A DNA stretch of 45,290 nucleotides, from assembly GCA_029571005.1 (NCBI GenBank), contig JAKPTG010000112.1, forward strand, positions 1-45,290, given 5' to 3'. This stretch comes from Candidatus Fermentibacterota bacterium. Lineage in GTDB: Bacteria; Fermentibacterota; Fermentibacteria; Fermentibacterales; JCC-6. Shown in pieces: positions 25,963-35,861 of this stretch; the first letter of the stretch is position 1; each line of letters starts with the position of its first letter. The position numbers and the translations under genes were made by a program. The notes under the pieces were generated by a model, which did not search any database, was not told where the DNA came from, and saw only the letters and a list, made by a program, of their open reading frames with translations.

Positions 25963-27381
25963 TCAGTACCTGTAATTTTCGGGCTTGAAGGGGCCTTCCG
26001 CGGGGACCCCGATGTACTCCGCCTGCTGCGGCGACATGGTGGTCAGCTTCGCCCCCAGCCTTCCAAGGTGGAGCCTCGCCACCTCCTCGTCCAGCTTCTT
26101 GGGGAGAGTGTACACCCCGATCCCGGGCCTGTCGGCGGCCAGGGCCATCTGGGCCAGGCACTGGTTGGTGAAACTGCTGCTCATCACGAAGCTGGGATGG
26201 CCCGTGGCGCACCCAAGGTTCACCAGGCGTCCCTCCGCCAGGAGGTATATGCAGTGTCCGTCCGGGAAGGAGAAGCGATGGACCTGGGGCTTGATCTGTT
26301 CCTTACGGATGCCCGGAACGGCTTCCAGCAGGTCCACCTGGATTTCGTTGTCGAAGTGGCCGATGTTGCAGACAATGGCCTGGTCCTTCATCCCCGCCAT
26401 GTGCTCCGCCGTGATCACGTCCCGGTTCCCGGTGGCGGTCACGAAGATGTCCGTTTCCGCCAGGGCGTCTTCCACCGTGGTGACCCGGTAGCCCTCCATG
26501 GCCGCCTGCAGGGCGCAGATGGGGTCGATCTCCGTCACCAGCACCCGGGCGCCGAACCCCCTCATGCTCTGGCAGCACCCCTTGCCCACATCACCGTAAC
26601 CGCACACCAGCACCGTCTTGCCCGCCACCATCACGTCGGTGGCCCGCTTGATGCCGTCCGCCAGGGACTCCCTGCACCCGTAGAGGTTGTCGAACTTGCT
26701 CTTGGTCACCGAATCGTTCACGTTGTAGGCTGGGAAGAGGAGTTCCCCGTCCTTGAGCATCCGGTAAAGCCGGTGCACCCCGGTGGTGGTCTCCTCGCTC
26801 ACGCCGATGATCCTCCGGGAAACCTCCGTCCAGAAGCCCGGGTTTTCCCCGATCCCGAGTATCAGGTTCTCCCTCAGCCGACGCAGGTCTTCGGGACCCC
26901 CGCCGACCTCCGGCAGCCTGCCCGTCTCCCGGAACTCCCTTTCGAGGGTGACCCCAAGGTGTACCATGAGGGTGGCGTCGCCACCGTCGTCCACTATCAG
27001 GTCGGGTCCCCCGCCGTCCGGAAACGTCAGGGCGTTCCGGGTGCACCACCAGTACTCTTCCAGGTTTTCGCCCTTCCAGGCGAACACCGGAACCCCGGCC
27101 TCCGCCATGGCGGCGGCGGCGTGGTCCTGGGTGCTGAAAATGTTGCAGCTCGCCCAGCGGACCTGCGCCCCCAATTCCCGGAGGGTTTCGATGAGGACCG
27201 CCGTCTGGACGGTCATGTGAAGGGAACCCGACACCTTCAGCCCATTCAGGGGCCGTTCGGGCCCGTACTTTTCCCTGACGGCGATGAGGCCCGGCATTTC
27301 GTGTTCTGCGATGGCTATCTCCCGACGTCCGAAGTCCGCCAGGGCGATGTCCGCCACTCGGTAGTCCGTGTCAGTGCGCAT
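25963..27381 (-). CDS. ahcY: S-adenosyl-L-homocysteine hydrolase
   Basis: 472 residues, the bacterial length. The NAD-binding motif [17 protein letters not shown] lies at about 262-280; other family signatures are [36 protein letters not shown] and the C-terminal KPENYRY. The enzyme reversibly splits S-adenosylhomocysteine to adenosine and homocysteine, removing the product inhibitor of methyltransferases. The ATG at 27381 follows AAGGGA by 8 bases and overlaps the end of the ArsR-methyltransferase gene by 11 bases, so the two are translationally coupled and probably controlled together. Confidence 0.98.
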   Translation of the reverse strand: MRTDTDYRVADIALADFGRREIAIAEHEMPGLIAVREKYGPERPLNGLKVSGSLHMTVQTAVLIETLRELGAQVRWASCNIFSTQDHAAAAMAEAGVPVFAWKGENLEEYWWCTRNALTFPDGGGPDLIVDDGGDATLMVHLGVTLEREFRETGRLPEVGGGPEDLRRLRENLILGIGENPGFWTEVSRRIIGVSEETTTGVHRLYRMLKDGELLFPAYNVNDSVTKSKFDNLYGCRESLADGIKRATDVMVAGKTVLVCGYGDVGKGCCQSMRGFGARVLVTEIDPICALQAAMEGYRVTTVEDALAETDIFVTATGNRDVITAEHMAGMKDQAIVCNIGHFDNEIQVDLLEAVPGIRKEQIKPQVHRFSFPDGHCIYLLAEGRLVNLGCATGHPSFVMSSSFTNQCLAQMALAADRPGIGVYTLPKKLDEEVARLHLGRLGAKLTTMSPQQAEYIGVPAEGPFKPENYRY

Positions 27382-28294
27382 GTTCTTTTCCCTTTCTGAA
27401 GGCAGATATCATCACGGATCCGTCCTTTGTCTCCATCCAGCTCTCCGGGGCCAGTCCCGCCGGAAGACACCATGAGGTGAGTTCTTCCCTGGTGAACCCG
27501 GGCCACAGATCGCCGTGCCTGCGGCGGAAGGAGCCGGCGGTGGGACCGGTGAACTCCGCCACCACCAGAACCCCCCCGGGGGACAGCACCCGGCCCGCCT
27601 CCATCATGGCCTCCCCGGGGTTGCCCGCGTGGTGGAGCATGAAGTGCATCAGCACCGCGTCAACCGAACCGTCCCCTAAAGGCAGGTGTTCCGCCTCCCC
27701 GAGCCTGGTCTCCACCCGGGAGGAGAGCCCCAGGGATGAAGCGGCGGCGGCGGCCTCCGACAGCATTTCGGGGGAGTTGTCCACCCCCACCACCCGCCGG
27801 GCGACCCGGCAGAGAAACGGGATCATGTGCCCCGCCCCTATGCCCACCTCCAGCAGGGAGTCCGGGGTTCCCAGGGCCGAAGACAGGCTCTCGGCATAGG
27901 TCTCCGGAGGCGGCAGGCCCTCCCTGATGACCCCCCAGCGGCTCCCGAGGGCCTTGAAGAACTCCCTGGACCTGCTGCGTCTCTCCCGGTACAGGGCCGA
28001 CAGCCTGCGGTAATCCGCCTCCGAGGCCGCCACCGTCCCCCGGCGGGCGACTATCGCAGCGATTATATCCCCTACCAGCGGCTCATTCCGGTTGATTCCG
28101 TAGAACGCCCAGCCCCGGTCACCCCGGCGACAGACCACGCCGGCGTCGGTGAGCTTCTTCAGATGGTGGCTCACGTTGGACTGGGAAAGCCCCAGCACCC
28201 AGGTTATCTCACCGACGGACAAAGGCCCCCTGTCCAGGATCAAGGCGATCCTGAGCCTGTTACCATCCCCAAGGGCCTTGAATACCCGCTCCAT
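27371..28294 (-). CDS. ArsR-type HTH regulator fused to a SAM-binding methyltransferase domain (SahR-like)
   Basis: 307 residues. Residues 1-85 are a winged HTH of ArsR type ([33 protein letters not shown]). Residues about 135-290 are a class I methyltransferase fold with motif [10 protein letters not shown], the acidic loop [11 protein letters not shown] and GGVLVVAEF. Regulators of this architecture (SahR) are known in Proteobacteria to sense S-adenosylhomocysteine and control ahcY and methionine-cycle genes. Here the gene precedes and overlaps ahcY, which makes the same role likely. There is no obvious zinc or arsenic ligand pattern. A promoter with -35 and -10 lies directly upstream and would start transcription at or within a base of the start codon. 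Confidence 0.9.
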   Translation of the reverse strand: MERVFKALGDGNRLRIALILDRGPLSVGEITWVLGLSQSNVSHHLKKLTDAGVVCRRGDRGWAFYGINRNEPLVGDIIAAIVARRGTVAASEADYRRLSALYRERRSRSREFFKALGSRWGVIREGLPPPETYAESLSSALGTPDSLLEVGIGAGHMIPFLCRVARRVVGVDNSPEMLSEAAAAASSLGLSSRVETRLGEAEHLPLGDGSVDAVLMHFMLHHAGNPGEAMMEAGRVLSPGGVLVVAEFTGPTAGSFRRRHGDLWPGFTREELTSWCLPAGLAPESWMETKDGSVMISAFRKGKEHAH

Positions 28295-28326
28295 ATCATG
28301 AGCATATCAACATACATTCATATGGT
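28293..28326. promoter_or_regulatory. Candidate operator: phased CATATCA repeats upstream of the ArsR-methyltransferase gene
   Basis: CATATCA occurs twice 11 bases apart (about one helical turn) and is followed after 8 bases by TCATATG, its near-inverted form. The first copy overlaps the start codon and the second overlaps the -10. This is the most AT-rich stretch nearby. Its symmetry and place fit an operator for the HTH protein, which would then repress itself and ahcY. This is inference. Confidence 0.45.
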
Positions 28327-28330
28327 CAAG
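28302..28330 (-). promoter_or_regulatory. Promoter of the ArsR-methyltransferase/ahcY unit, near-leaderless
   Basis: Reading the leftward strand: TTGACC (-35), 17-base spacer, TATGCT (-10). The start of transcription predicted from this pair falls on or beside the A of the ATG, so the mRNA would have little or no leader. No ribosome-binding site is visible before the ATG, which agrees with this. Confidence 0.55.
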
Positions 28331-28402
28331 GTTTTTCCGGGCATGACACGCCCATCCGGGTATGCTACATTAGGGCAGGGTTTTGCAGAAGGGAGACGGA
28401 CG

Positions 28403-31400
28403 ATGAGCCCTCCGGCGGATCCATCCCTGGGAAAACCTTTTCAAACCGTCACCGGAAAGGCCGCCTGCCTTTCGTTCCGGGCCTCGGGGCTGGAGGGCCT
28501 TTCCCGGGTCCTGGACCCGCCCCTTGCCCTTCGTTTCCGGCACTCCCTGTTCAGCGAACTCGCGTCGGTTCTGGAAGACGTCGGCGGCCTTGTGTCGAAA
28601 ACGGACGATTCCGGGCTGACCGCCCTCTTCGACGCCGGCCGGAAACACGAAAGCCACTGCCTCGCGGCGGTGGAGGGAGCGGTGCAACTGCTGGACCGCT
28701 TCGACGGTCTCACCCTGGAACTGAGGGATAAGGGGCTCGACCTGCAGGGAAAAGCCGGAATATCCTGGGGTGCGCCGGGCCCCTCCACTCTCTCCGCCGC
28801 AGAAGCCCTCGAAAGCCTTGCCGGACCGGACGGTCTCCTGGTCGCACCGGAGGTGGCGGCCATGTCCGGGTGCCGATGGATATGGGAGAAGGCCCCGGCT
28901 TCCTCCGCCGAAATCGAGGCTCTGCGCCGGGTGGGGCGGAGGGAAAGCGGCTGGTTCCCCTTCTTCACGCCGGATCATCCGGCCTACCGGGACATGATGG
29001 ACGCCCATAGGCATTTCCTGGAGGAGGGAGCCGGAGCCTCGGGGGGAGTGGCCCTGATAGGGAAACCGGGGCTGGGAAAGAACGGTATGGCGGAGAGCTA
29101 CGCATCTCTGATAGCCGAAGGCGGAGAACCGGTGGTGGCCTGCGGCGGCTTAGGCCCCTGGGGAGCGCTGCCCATGGGCATGTGGCGGACGATAAGAGGG
29201 TCCCGGCCCGGGCCGGACGACGACCATATCCCCTCGTGGCTGGGCTCGGCCCTGAAGGAACTGGCTGGAACCCGGCAGAGAGCGGTGGTGCTGCTGCAGG
29301 ACCTGCACTGTGCGGATGAGTCTTCTCTGAGGGTGCTGTCCAGGCTCATCGTCATGCCCCCGGACGGGCTTTCCCTGTTTTTCATCCTGGTGGGAGAGCG
29401 ACTGCCGGAGCAGATTCCGGCGGACCGTCTTCTTGTGGTGACGCCGGAGCCCATGAGCCCGAAGGCCATCGAATCCTTTCTTCGGGAGATGCTTCCCGAC
29501 CTCGGGGAGGCGGACCTCCCGGACACCCTTGCCCGCACCCTGCACGAATACACCATGGGCTATCCCCTTTTCGTCCAGCAGACCTTTCTTCAACTCCTTT
29601 CCTCGGGTTGTCTGGCCAGGTCCACCGCCGGAGAATGGACACTGGAGGAGCCCCTGACCGGCCCGGCCCCCTCGATGGAAGCGCTGCTTCAGGCCAGGAT
29701 GGACGCACTGCCGGGGAAACTTCGGCAGGGGCTGCTCATGGCGGGGCTTCTCGGAAGAAACTTCTCCCGGGACCTCTTTCTGCACCTCCACGAAGCCTTT
29801 GCCGGCCCCGGCGGCGATTCGGTCCTCCTGGAACTCGCGGAAGCCGGATTTCTCTCGCTGAACGGCCCGCTCTGTCGCTTCCGGGAAAGCCTTCTGGCGG
29901 AGACCGCCGCCGGAGCCGTCTCCGAGAACGATGCAAAGGTGATGCATGGAATCGCCGGGAACCATCTGTCACGGGTAAGGCCGCCCGGTCCGGACGAAGC
30001 CTTCGCCCTGGAAACTGCGGGACATCTGGTGAGGGCGGGCCGGTACGGGGAGGCGATGCCCTGGGCACTGGCGGCCCTGGAGCAGATGACGGCGGCGGCG
30101 GACTGCACCGAGGCGCTCCAGCTCCTTGAAAGGCTGCGGAGATGGCCGGCGGAAACGAAGAGCGCCGAATCGGAGCGCCGGATAAACAAGGCGGCTTTCG
30201 ATATCCATTCCACGAGGGGGGACTACCGCGAGGCCATGGACCTCTATGCGCTCCTGGCCCCGGGAGCCGACCCCGGGGAGCTGGCCCGGCTCGATATGAT
30301 CAAGGCGAGAATGCATTCGGAGAAGGGCGAGACCCTGGAGGCGGCGGCCCTGCTGGAGGGAGTTCTCGCGGAGTGCGGAGAAGACGGTTTCGTGCGGGCG
30401 ACGGTCCTCTGCAGGCTCAGCGTGTTCTTCGCCCACTTGGGAGACATGGCCAAATCCCGCAACTACCAGGACCTGGCCATGGACATGGTGAACCGTGACC
30501 CCGGCCTGATGGAGTGCATCCTGGGAAACCTGGCCATAACCAGGCTCTTATCGGGCGACCCGGAGAAGGCCGAGGAGCTGTGCCGCAAGGCCCTGAAATT
30601 AGACCACTACAGGAGTAACCTGAAGCGCAGGGCGCAGCTTCTGAGTGTGCTGTCCATCATATGCATGCGTACCCGGCGGGAACGGGAGGGGATGGAACTC
30701 TCCTCCGAGGCGGTGGAGATCCACCGGCAAAGCGGAAATCTGCACGGATTGTGCCGCGTGTTGGGGAACACCGGCACCATGCTGGCCAGAAGCGGACGGT
30801 TGGAGCCGGCTCTTGAAGCCCTCGGCGAGGCTCTGCACCTGGCGAAAAAAACGGAAAGCGCGGATATGATCTCGGCTTACAGCGTTTCCATGGGCAACGT
30901 CCTCTGCATCATGAACAGGTTCGAGGAGAGCGAGGCCTGTTTCAGGGAAACCCTGACGGTCTCGGAAAAAGCCGGTAACTCCCGGATGATGACTTCGGCG
31001 CTGATGGGAATGGGCTGCCTGCACCAGAAGACCGGGGCGCTTGACAAGGCGGAGGCGTGCTTCCGGAGAGTGCTCAGGATGAACCGGAGGGCGGGCAGCC
31101 TGGTGAGCCAGGCCCTCGCGCTCATGGGCATGTGCGAGGTGACCCTTCTCAGGGGGAAGCCGGAGGACGCACTGCAATCCGCGGAAGACGCGGGCAAACT
31201 GGCCGCCGCCGGCGGGGACCCCCAGTTGTCGGTGGACATCCGCTTCCTCAGCTCCCGGGTTCTTCTGGCGCTGGATCGCCGCAGCGAGGCCCTGGACGCT
31301 TACCGGAAGGCCTGCCTGCTGGCGGATGAACACGGAATCACCATCGCCGGCATGGAGATCCGAGAGACCCTGGAGGGCGAACTCCGGGAAAAAGGCCTTC

Positions 31401-31426
31401 AGATCTCCACCAGCGCCGAGAGGTAG
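28403..31426 (+). CDS. Cyclase-homology / AAA-STAND / TPR multidomain signalling protein
   Basis: 1007 residues. N-terminal residues about 18-165 resemble a class III nucleotide-cyclase homology domain (LSFRASGLEGLS, LVSKTDDSGLTALFDA), but the metal-binding Asp pair does not look intact. Residues about 205-420 form an AAA/STAND ATPase: P-loop GKPGLGKN (220-227, where the last residue is Asn not Ser/Thr) and Walker B VVLLQDLHCADESSL with Asp300. From about 600 to the end are TPR repeats (for example TALMGMGCLHQKTGALDKAE). Proteins of this build act as cytoplasmic sensors or scaffolds in several phyla; the ligand is unknown. The ATG at 28403 is preceded by GGGAGACGG. The end overlaps the convergent Omp85-like gene by 28 bases. 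It is related in plan to the protein encoded at 2250-4673. Confidence 0.85.
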   Translation: MSPPADPSLGKPFQTVTGKAACLSFRASGLEGLSRVLDPPLALRFRHSLFSELASVLEDVGGLVSKTDDSGLTALFDAGRKHESHCLAAVEGAVQLLDRFDGLTLELRDKGLDLQGKAGISWGAPGPSTLSAAEALESLAGPDGLLVAPEVAAMSGCRWIWEKAPASSAEIEALRRVGRRESGWFPFFTPDHPAYRDMMDAHRHFLEEGAGASGGVALIGKPGLGKNGMAESYASLIAEGGEPVVACGGLGPWGALPMGMWRTIRGSRPGPDDDHIPSWLGSALKELAGTRQRAVVLLQDLHCADESSLRVLSRLIVMPPDGLSLFFILVGERLPEQIPADRLLVVTPEPMSPKAIESFLREMLPDLGEADLPDTLARTLHEYTMGYPLFVQQTFLQLLSSGCLARSTAGEWTLEEPLTGPAPSMEALLQARMDALPGKLRQGLLMAGLLGRNFSRDLFLHLHEAFAGPGGDSVLLELAEAGFLSLNGPLCRFRESLLAETAAGAVSENDAKVMHGIAGNHLSRVRPPGPDEAFALETAGHLVRAGRYGEAMPWALAALEQMTAAADCTEALQLLERLRRWPAETKSAESERRINKAAFDIHSTRGDYREAMDLYALLAPGADPGELARLDMIKARMHSEKGETLEAAALLEGVLAECGEDGFVRATVLCRLSVFFAHLGDMAKSRNYQDLAMDMVNRDPGLMECILGNLAITRLLSGDPEKAEELCRKALKLDHYRSNLKRRAQLLSVLSIICMRTRREREGMELSSEAVEIHRQSGNLHGLCRVLGNTGTMLARSGRLEPALEALGEALHLAKKTESADMISAYSVSMGNVLCIMNRFEESEACFRETLTVSEKAGNSRMMTSALMGMGCLHQKTGALDKAEACFRRVLRMNRRAGSLVSQALALMGMCEVTLLRGKPEDALQSAEDAGKLAAAGGDPQLSVDIRFLSSRVLLALDRRSEALDAYRKACLLADEHGITIAGMEIRETLEGELREKGLQISTSAER

Positions 31427-32721
31427 AACCTGGCGTCCTTCGGCCCCCTGTCCAGGGGGAAGCCCGCTCCCGCATCGTACCGGAGCCGTCCGGCGGTTCC
31501 CCTGATTCCACCCCCGGCGGAGATCGGCCTTTCGATTCCGGTCGCCGTTCTGAGCACCGCCAGGTCGGAAAAGACGTAGAGCCGGGTGGCGGTCTCACCC
31601 AGGGAAACCTCCGGAGACACGATCCCCCACTCCCCGGCCCGGTACACATCCTCCGGGTAACCCCTGAGGGTGCCGTACCCGCCCAGGCGCCGGAGGCCGG
31701 AGGACAGCCACTCCCCGCGAATGACGCCCCCGGCCTTGATCCCGAGGCCGAACCCCAGGGCTCCGCGGTAACCCGTCAGGGAAGCGGAACCATCACAGGC
31801 GGCCATGAACCAGGTGGAATCGGCGCCGGAGGCGTTGCCCGCGGTGGTGGAGACGGAACCTCTGAAGCCCCTTTTTCCCTGCGGCGAATTTCTCGTCAGG
31901 TCCCAGTCCAGCCCCGCCGCGGCGTAATCGTAACGCTGCCCGCCGCCCCCGGCGGGCCAGCCGTACCACGCTCCCCCGCCTCCGGAAACCTCCAGATCGC
32001 CGATTTCGTAGAAAGCCCTGGCCTCCCAGCTCCGGTTCACACTGCCGGAATCCGGTATCTCCTGGCTCAGGCGCACCGAAAAACCAAGGGGGCTGCCCAG
32101 TATCCAGGGCTCCCGGTAGCGAAAAGAGCCGTCCACCCCCCATTCGGTGGCGTCCGCCGCGATTTCCAGCCTCCTTCCGCCGCCGAACACGTTGCACAGC
32201 ACCAGTTCGCCGCCCCCAAGGACGCCGGAGGCGTCATTGTAGGACATGCCCCCGGCGAACCAGCCAAGGGGGGCCTCCAGAACCGGCATGAACAACACCA
32301 GGTCTCCCATGGGCCCCAGGAAGAGTTCCGGCGGACCCGCCTCCCGGATGATCTCCATCCTGTTGAGGGCGTCCACCCACCGGGTGACCGCCCCGGGATC
32401 GTAGGGGTCCCCTTCCTTCATGGCCAGTTTCCTCAGGAGCAGGCCCGGTCTGGTACGCAGATCGTCTGGAAACCGGACTTCCTCCAGGGCCGCCCGCCTC
32501 CCCGGAACCAGGGTCACGACAAGGGAGTCCTCCCCGGTGAAGTACATCCCGGCGCCGGCGAAGGGATAGCCCTGGGAAAGGTACCAGAGAAGAACGCCCT
32601 CGACCATCGAGGCGACGGCCGAATCCGAAGGGGCCACCGATTCTCCGGGCGGAGGCAGGGGCGGCGAGCCGGTGAAGGTCAGCGATACGTCCCCCAGAAA
32701 AGCCAGGATCAGCAACGGCAT
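31399..32721 (-). CDS. Omp85/surface-antigen family outer-membrane barrel protein
   Basis: 440 residues: a signal peptide (MPLLILAFLGDVSLTFTG), about 130 residues that may hold a single POTRA-like domain (VEGVLLWYLSQGYPFAG; VVTLVPGRRAALEEVRF), and a C-terminal beta-barrel. The barrel contains LGGYGTLRGYPEDVYRAGEW, the [IV]RG[FY]-type loop-6 motif of Omp85 proteins, in the expected place, and ends on an amphipathic strand. It is shorter than BamA or TamA. The ATG overlaps the previous stop (TGATG), so it is coupled to the 1046-residue barrel gene; it is the last gene of the PorU-PorV operon. Role inferred: insertion or translocation of the upstream barrel or of surface cargo. Confidence 0.8.
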   Translation of the reverse strand: MPLLILAFLGDVSLTFTGSPPLPPPGESVAPSDSAVASMVEGVLLWYLSQGYPFAGAGMYFTGEDSLVVTLVPGRRAALEEVRFPDDLRTRPGLLLRKLAMKEGDPYDPGAVTRWVDALNRMEIIREAGPPELFLGPMGDLVLFMPVLEAPLGWFAGGMSYNDASGVLGGGELVLCNVFGGGRRLEIAADATEWGVDGSFRYREPWILGSPLGFSVRLSQEIPDSGSVNRSWEARAFYEIGDLEVSGGGGAWYGWPAGGGGQRYDYAAAGLDWDLTRNSPQGKRGFRGSVSTTAGNASGADSTWFMAACDGSASLTGYRGALGFGLGIKAGGVIRGEWLSSGLRRLGGYGTLRGYPEDVYRAGEWGIVSPEVSLGETATRLYVFSDLAVLRTATGIERPISAGGGIRGTAGRLRYDAGAGFPLDRGPKDARFYLSALVEI

Positions 32722-35700
32722 CAGAACGTCACCGTCCCCTCCAGCCCCCCGGTTCGGGTCCAGTCCCCCCCCGCCGGCCTCCTCCCCCGGAAGAACAGGT
32801 TCAGCCGGAACCATCTGCCGAGGCTCCTGCCCGCGTTGAGATCCCCCTCCAGGGTGTAACCCCGCCCGGCGCCGTCGAAGAACCAGGACGGCAGGTCCCC
32901 TTCGCCGGCTATCCTGGATACCGAATACCCGGCGCTCACGGACCAGCCCCGGGTGTTCAGGGAAAGGTGAGGGCGGATGCCGTAGGAGGCGGCGGCCAGC
33001 CCGGAGTTCCGCTCCCTGCGTTTTTCCGCGGAGACCTCCACCCCGCCGGTGAAGCCCGGAAAGGGAATGTACCGGGGGTCGGCGGAAAGCCTGGTTCCGG
33101 TGATTCTCCTGGAGCCGTAGAGGTTCTGATCCTTCAGGAACAGCTTCCCCGAGAGTTCCAGTTCCAGCACCTGAGCCGGCCTCAGCAGCGGGGTCAGCCC
33201 CGCCGAACGCTCCCGGCCGCTCCGAAGCCCCGACCCGCTGAGGTTCTCGCGGAGTTCCGAGGCGTACAGCCTCAAGGTCACTCTTCTCAGAACCCCCTCC
33301 TCCCACGCGAGCCAGGGGGTTCCGGTGAAGGTCCACTCCCCGGGACCGCCGGTATCGAAGGCTCCCGCCAGGAGGAAGGTTTTCCACCGGTCGCCGGGAT
33401 CCTGGGCGGCCAGGGTGACGGAAGCGTCAAGGCCGCCCCCGTCGAGCCGCAGGGACCCGGCCGACTTGAGACGGCTTTCCAGAACCTTCTCCTCGCCTTC
33501 GCCGGACTGAAACGACCGGAGGTACTCTCCTCCGGGGTCGGGGTAGTATTCGCCGGTGTCCGGATCGTAACCGTAATCACCGTTCCCCCGCCCGACCCAG
33601 GTGTATATCACCTCCACCGCCCTCCCGAGGTAACCGCCGGCGGTGTAGTCGGCGTTGGCCCACCATCCGGCGCCGGTCAGACACACCCTCCCCAGGATGG
33701 CGTCCGCACGGCTCAGCCCGCCTCCGGGAAACCAGCCGGTAGAGTGGTTGTAGTTCCACCCCGCCGACCAGCCGGAACCGGCCCCTTCCCCGGACAGTCC
33801 GGCCCGGGCCGTCCGGTCCGGCATGTCGTCCCCGCCCCGGCGGTCCAGGACCCCGCCGGTGTAACACCTGAGGCTCCAGGGGCCCAGGGACGCCAGGGTG
33901 CCGACCTCGCCCTGGTGCATGAAACCCTCCAGGCTGTCGGCCCAGGATTCCCGGCGGGACTCCATGCTGATGAAGGGGGTGAAAGCGCCGACCCGGTATT
34001 CCATGGAGGAACCCCCGGAGACCCTGCTTCCCTCCGCCAGCTCCGGGGCGCCGGACCGGCGCCCCGCCCCGGCGGTCAGCCTGAGGGTCAACCGGCCCAT
34101 GTCCAGCTCGGAATCGGCTTCGGCGTTCTCCACGGAACCGCCGCTCTCGAGGCTCCTCTTCCCGAAACGCAGTGCCGCCCGCTCGGACTCCAGTCCGGCT
34201 TCACCGTAGGAGTCGTTTCCGGAGTACCCGGGGGGAAGGAGCCAGCGGGACAGGGTGCTGTCCGGGTCCGACTCATCGGGAAAGGTGAACCCCTCCGAGA
34301 CGAACCGGCCCCTGGCGAAGAGTTCCGGGCCGGATTCCCAGGGCTCCAGGGAAAAGCCGGTGGAGACGTAAGACCCCTCCCGGGTCGTCAGCCCGGGGTT
34401 GAACAGGTTCCCCCGCCGCCGGGAAACGTAACCCGTGACCTGTCCCGAGAGGGAACCGGTGCCGGCGGTCAGGGTGACCCCGCCCAGCTCCCTCATGGCG
34501 GGGATGTCTATGTACTTCCGGGGAAGGTGGGTTCCCAGGCCCTCACCGGCCCAGAGGAATCCCCCGAGCACCGAGTCGTAGATGTAGTCGCCCGCCAGGG
34601 GTGCCGGGGGGCGCTGAAAGGTCACGGTCCAGCCGCCGCACTCCGGCCCCTCGTAAACGTAGTGCCCCAGGCTGTCCAGACTGTAGGAACCCTTTCCCTC
34701 CCCCACGTACGAGGCGCCGTCCAGCCAGGCGTCGCCGGGGTTTTCCCCGGCGCTTCTCAGGACGTCCTCCGCCTCCGGGCTCATTACGAAACCGAGGGGC
34801 GCCCCGGTGTCGTCCCCCTCCCGGAAGAACCGGGAAAGCACCGTCAGCCCCTCCCCCCGGGCCGACAGTTCCCCGGCGGCGACTCCCCGCCGGAAGCCGT
34901 CACCCACCCGGTAGCACGACACCTCAACCCTCTGGTCGCGCCGGATGAGCCGGGACGGGGTGAAGGTCAGCCTGCCCCCGGCGTAATCCACGGTATAGTC
35001 CGCACCGCTTCCCCTCCGCATCAGGACTCCGTCCAGATAGACCCTCTCGCTTCCCGGGGTGACGCCGGAGGGGGCGAAGGAGTAGGGCCCCTGAACCCCC
35101 TCCTGTGTGAAAAAAACCGAATTGTGCCTTCTGGCGCCGGTCACCCCGAAGGAGCCTCCAAGGGAGAGCCGACCCCCGGGTTCCAGGGAGCCCGCCGCAC
35201 CGCTGACGCTCCTGCGGTAACTCACCGGGGACAGGGCCCCCCCGGCCACCTCCCGCTCCATGTCCCCCAGCTCCGCGCTCCACCTCTCCCCCTCCACCAG
35301 GAGGTTCACCCGGTCCAGCTCCGACAGGGCCTCCGACGATGCGGCACCAAGGGGGAGGCTCTCGTCGCTGACGGTTCCGCTCACCCTCACCCCCGGAGAG
35401 AGCATTCCTTCCAGGGATATCCTGGTGCCCTGCGCCAGGCCGCCGTCGCTGCCCAGGGACACTCCCAGCCTCTTCACACCGCTTATGTACAGGCCTTCGC
35501 CGGCGGGGGAAGGAGAGTAGGACGAGCCGGCCGACACCGGTATCCTGTCCAGGGGCTCCAGCCGCAACCCGGTGGTGTGCGGGATCGTAAAGGGAAGGGT
35601 GTCGAAAACCAGGGTCACCGGGGTTCCGGCCGGGGGCGGAGGTTCGACCCGCATACCCACCTGCGCGCCCCTGGCGGCATTGAATGCGCTCAGGGTGTCG

Positions 35701-35861
35701 CCGCCGACCAGGGCGAAGGAGCCGGAGGGGGCGGCCCAAAGGGAGTCCGGCAGGGGAAAGAAACCGGAACCGTCGCTGGTCAGGGTGATGGAGGCTCCAG
35801 GGAGGAGGAGAAGCGCGATAAACGTCAATCCAGCACCACGGGAGGCGCAGGACCGCCCCAC
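32721..35861 (-). CDS. Large outer-membrane beta-barrel protein with SprA-like 'DYxxDYxxG' segment
   Basis: Up to 1046 residues with a signal peptide (hydrophobic run TFIALLLLPGAS). A globular N-terminal part (to about residue 330) includes VYLDGVLMRRGSGADYTVDY followed by AGGRLTFTPSR, a 'ligand-DY..DY..G..F' pattern that also occurs in SprA-type and other large FCB surface proteins. The rest is a long series of beta strands rich in Gly, Ser, Tyr, Trp and Arg (about 450-1046), ending in EGTVTF with a terminal Phe as in outer-membrane proteins. Start uncertain: GTG 35861 gives a positively charged signal peptide; the in-frame TTG overlapping the upstream stop (TTGA, near 35828) is the alternative. 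It sits between the propeller gene and the Omp85-like gene, overlapping both. It is far shorter than true SprA (about 2400 residues). Confidence 0.7.
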   Translation of the reverse strand: MGRSCASRGAGLTFIALLLLPGASITLTSDGSGFFPLPDSLWAAPSGSFALVGGDTLSAFNAARGAQVGMRVEPPPPAGTPVTLVFDTLPFTIPHTTGLRLEPLDRIPVSAGSSYSPSPAGEGLYISGVKRLGVSLGSDGGLAQGTRISLEGMLSPGVRVSGTVSDESLPLGAASSEALSELDRVNLLVEGERWSAELGDMEREVAGGALSPVSYRRSVSGAAGSLEPGGRLSLGGSFGVTGARRHNSVFFTQEGVQGPYSFAPSGVTPGSERVYLDGVLMRRGSGADYTVDYAGGRLTFTPSRLIRRDQRVEVSCYRVGDGFRRGVAAGELSARGEGLTVLSRFFREGDDTGAPLGFVMSPEAEDVLRSAGENPGDAWLDGASYVGEGKGSYSLDSLGHYVYEGPECGGWTVTFQRPPAPLAGDYIYDSVLGGFLWAGEGLGTHLPRKYIDIPAMRELGGVTLTAGTGSLSGQVTGYVSRRRGNLFNPGLTTREGSYVSTGFSLEPWESGPELFARGRFVSEGFTFPDESDPDSTLSRWLLPPGYSGNDSYGEAGLESERAALRFGKRSLESGGSVENAEADSELDMGRLTLRLTAGAGRRSGAPELAEGSRVSGGSSMEYRVGAFTPFISMESRRESWADSLEGFMHQGEVGTLASLGPWSLRCYTGGVLDRRGGDDMPDRTARAGLSGEGAGSGWSAGWNYNHSTGWFPGGGLSRADAILGRVCLTGAGWWANADYTAGGYLGRAVEVIYTWVGRGNGDYGYDPDTGEYYPDPGGEYLRSFQSGEGEEKVLESRLKSAGSLRLDGGGLDASVTLAAQDPGDRWKTFLLAGAFDTGGPGEWTFTGTPWLAWEEGVLRRVTLRLYASELRENLSGSGLRSGRERSAGLTPLLRPAQVLELELSGKLFLKDQNLYGSRRITGTRLSADPRYIPFPGFTGGVEVSAEKRRERNSGLAAASYGIRPHLSLNTRGWSVSAGYSVSRIAGEGDLPSWFFDGAGRGYTLEGDLNAGRSLGRWFRLNLFFRGRRPAGGDWTRTGGLEGTVTF

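Noticed and set aside
27371-28294. ArsR-methyltransferase gene as an arsenic or metal resistance regulator
   Set aside because: No cysteine metal-binding pattern near the HTH and no resistance gene nearby; the ahcY overlap favours a methionine-cycle role.
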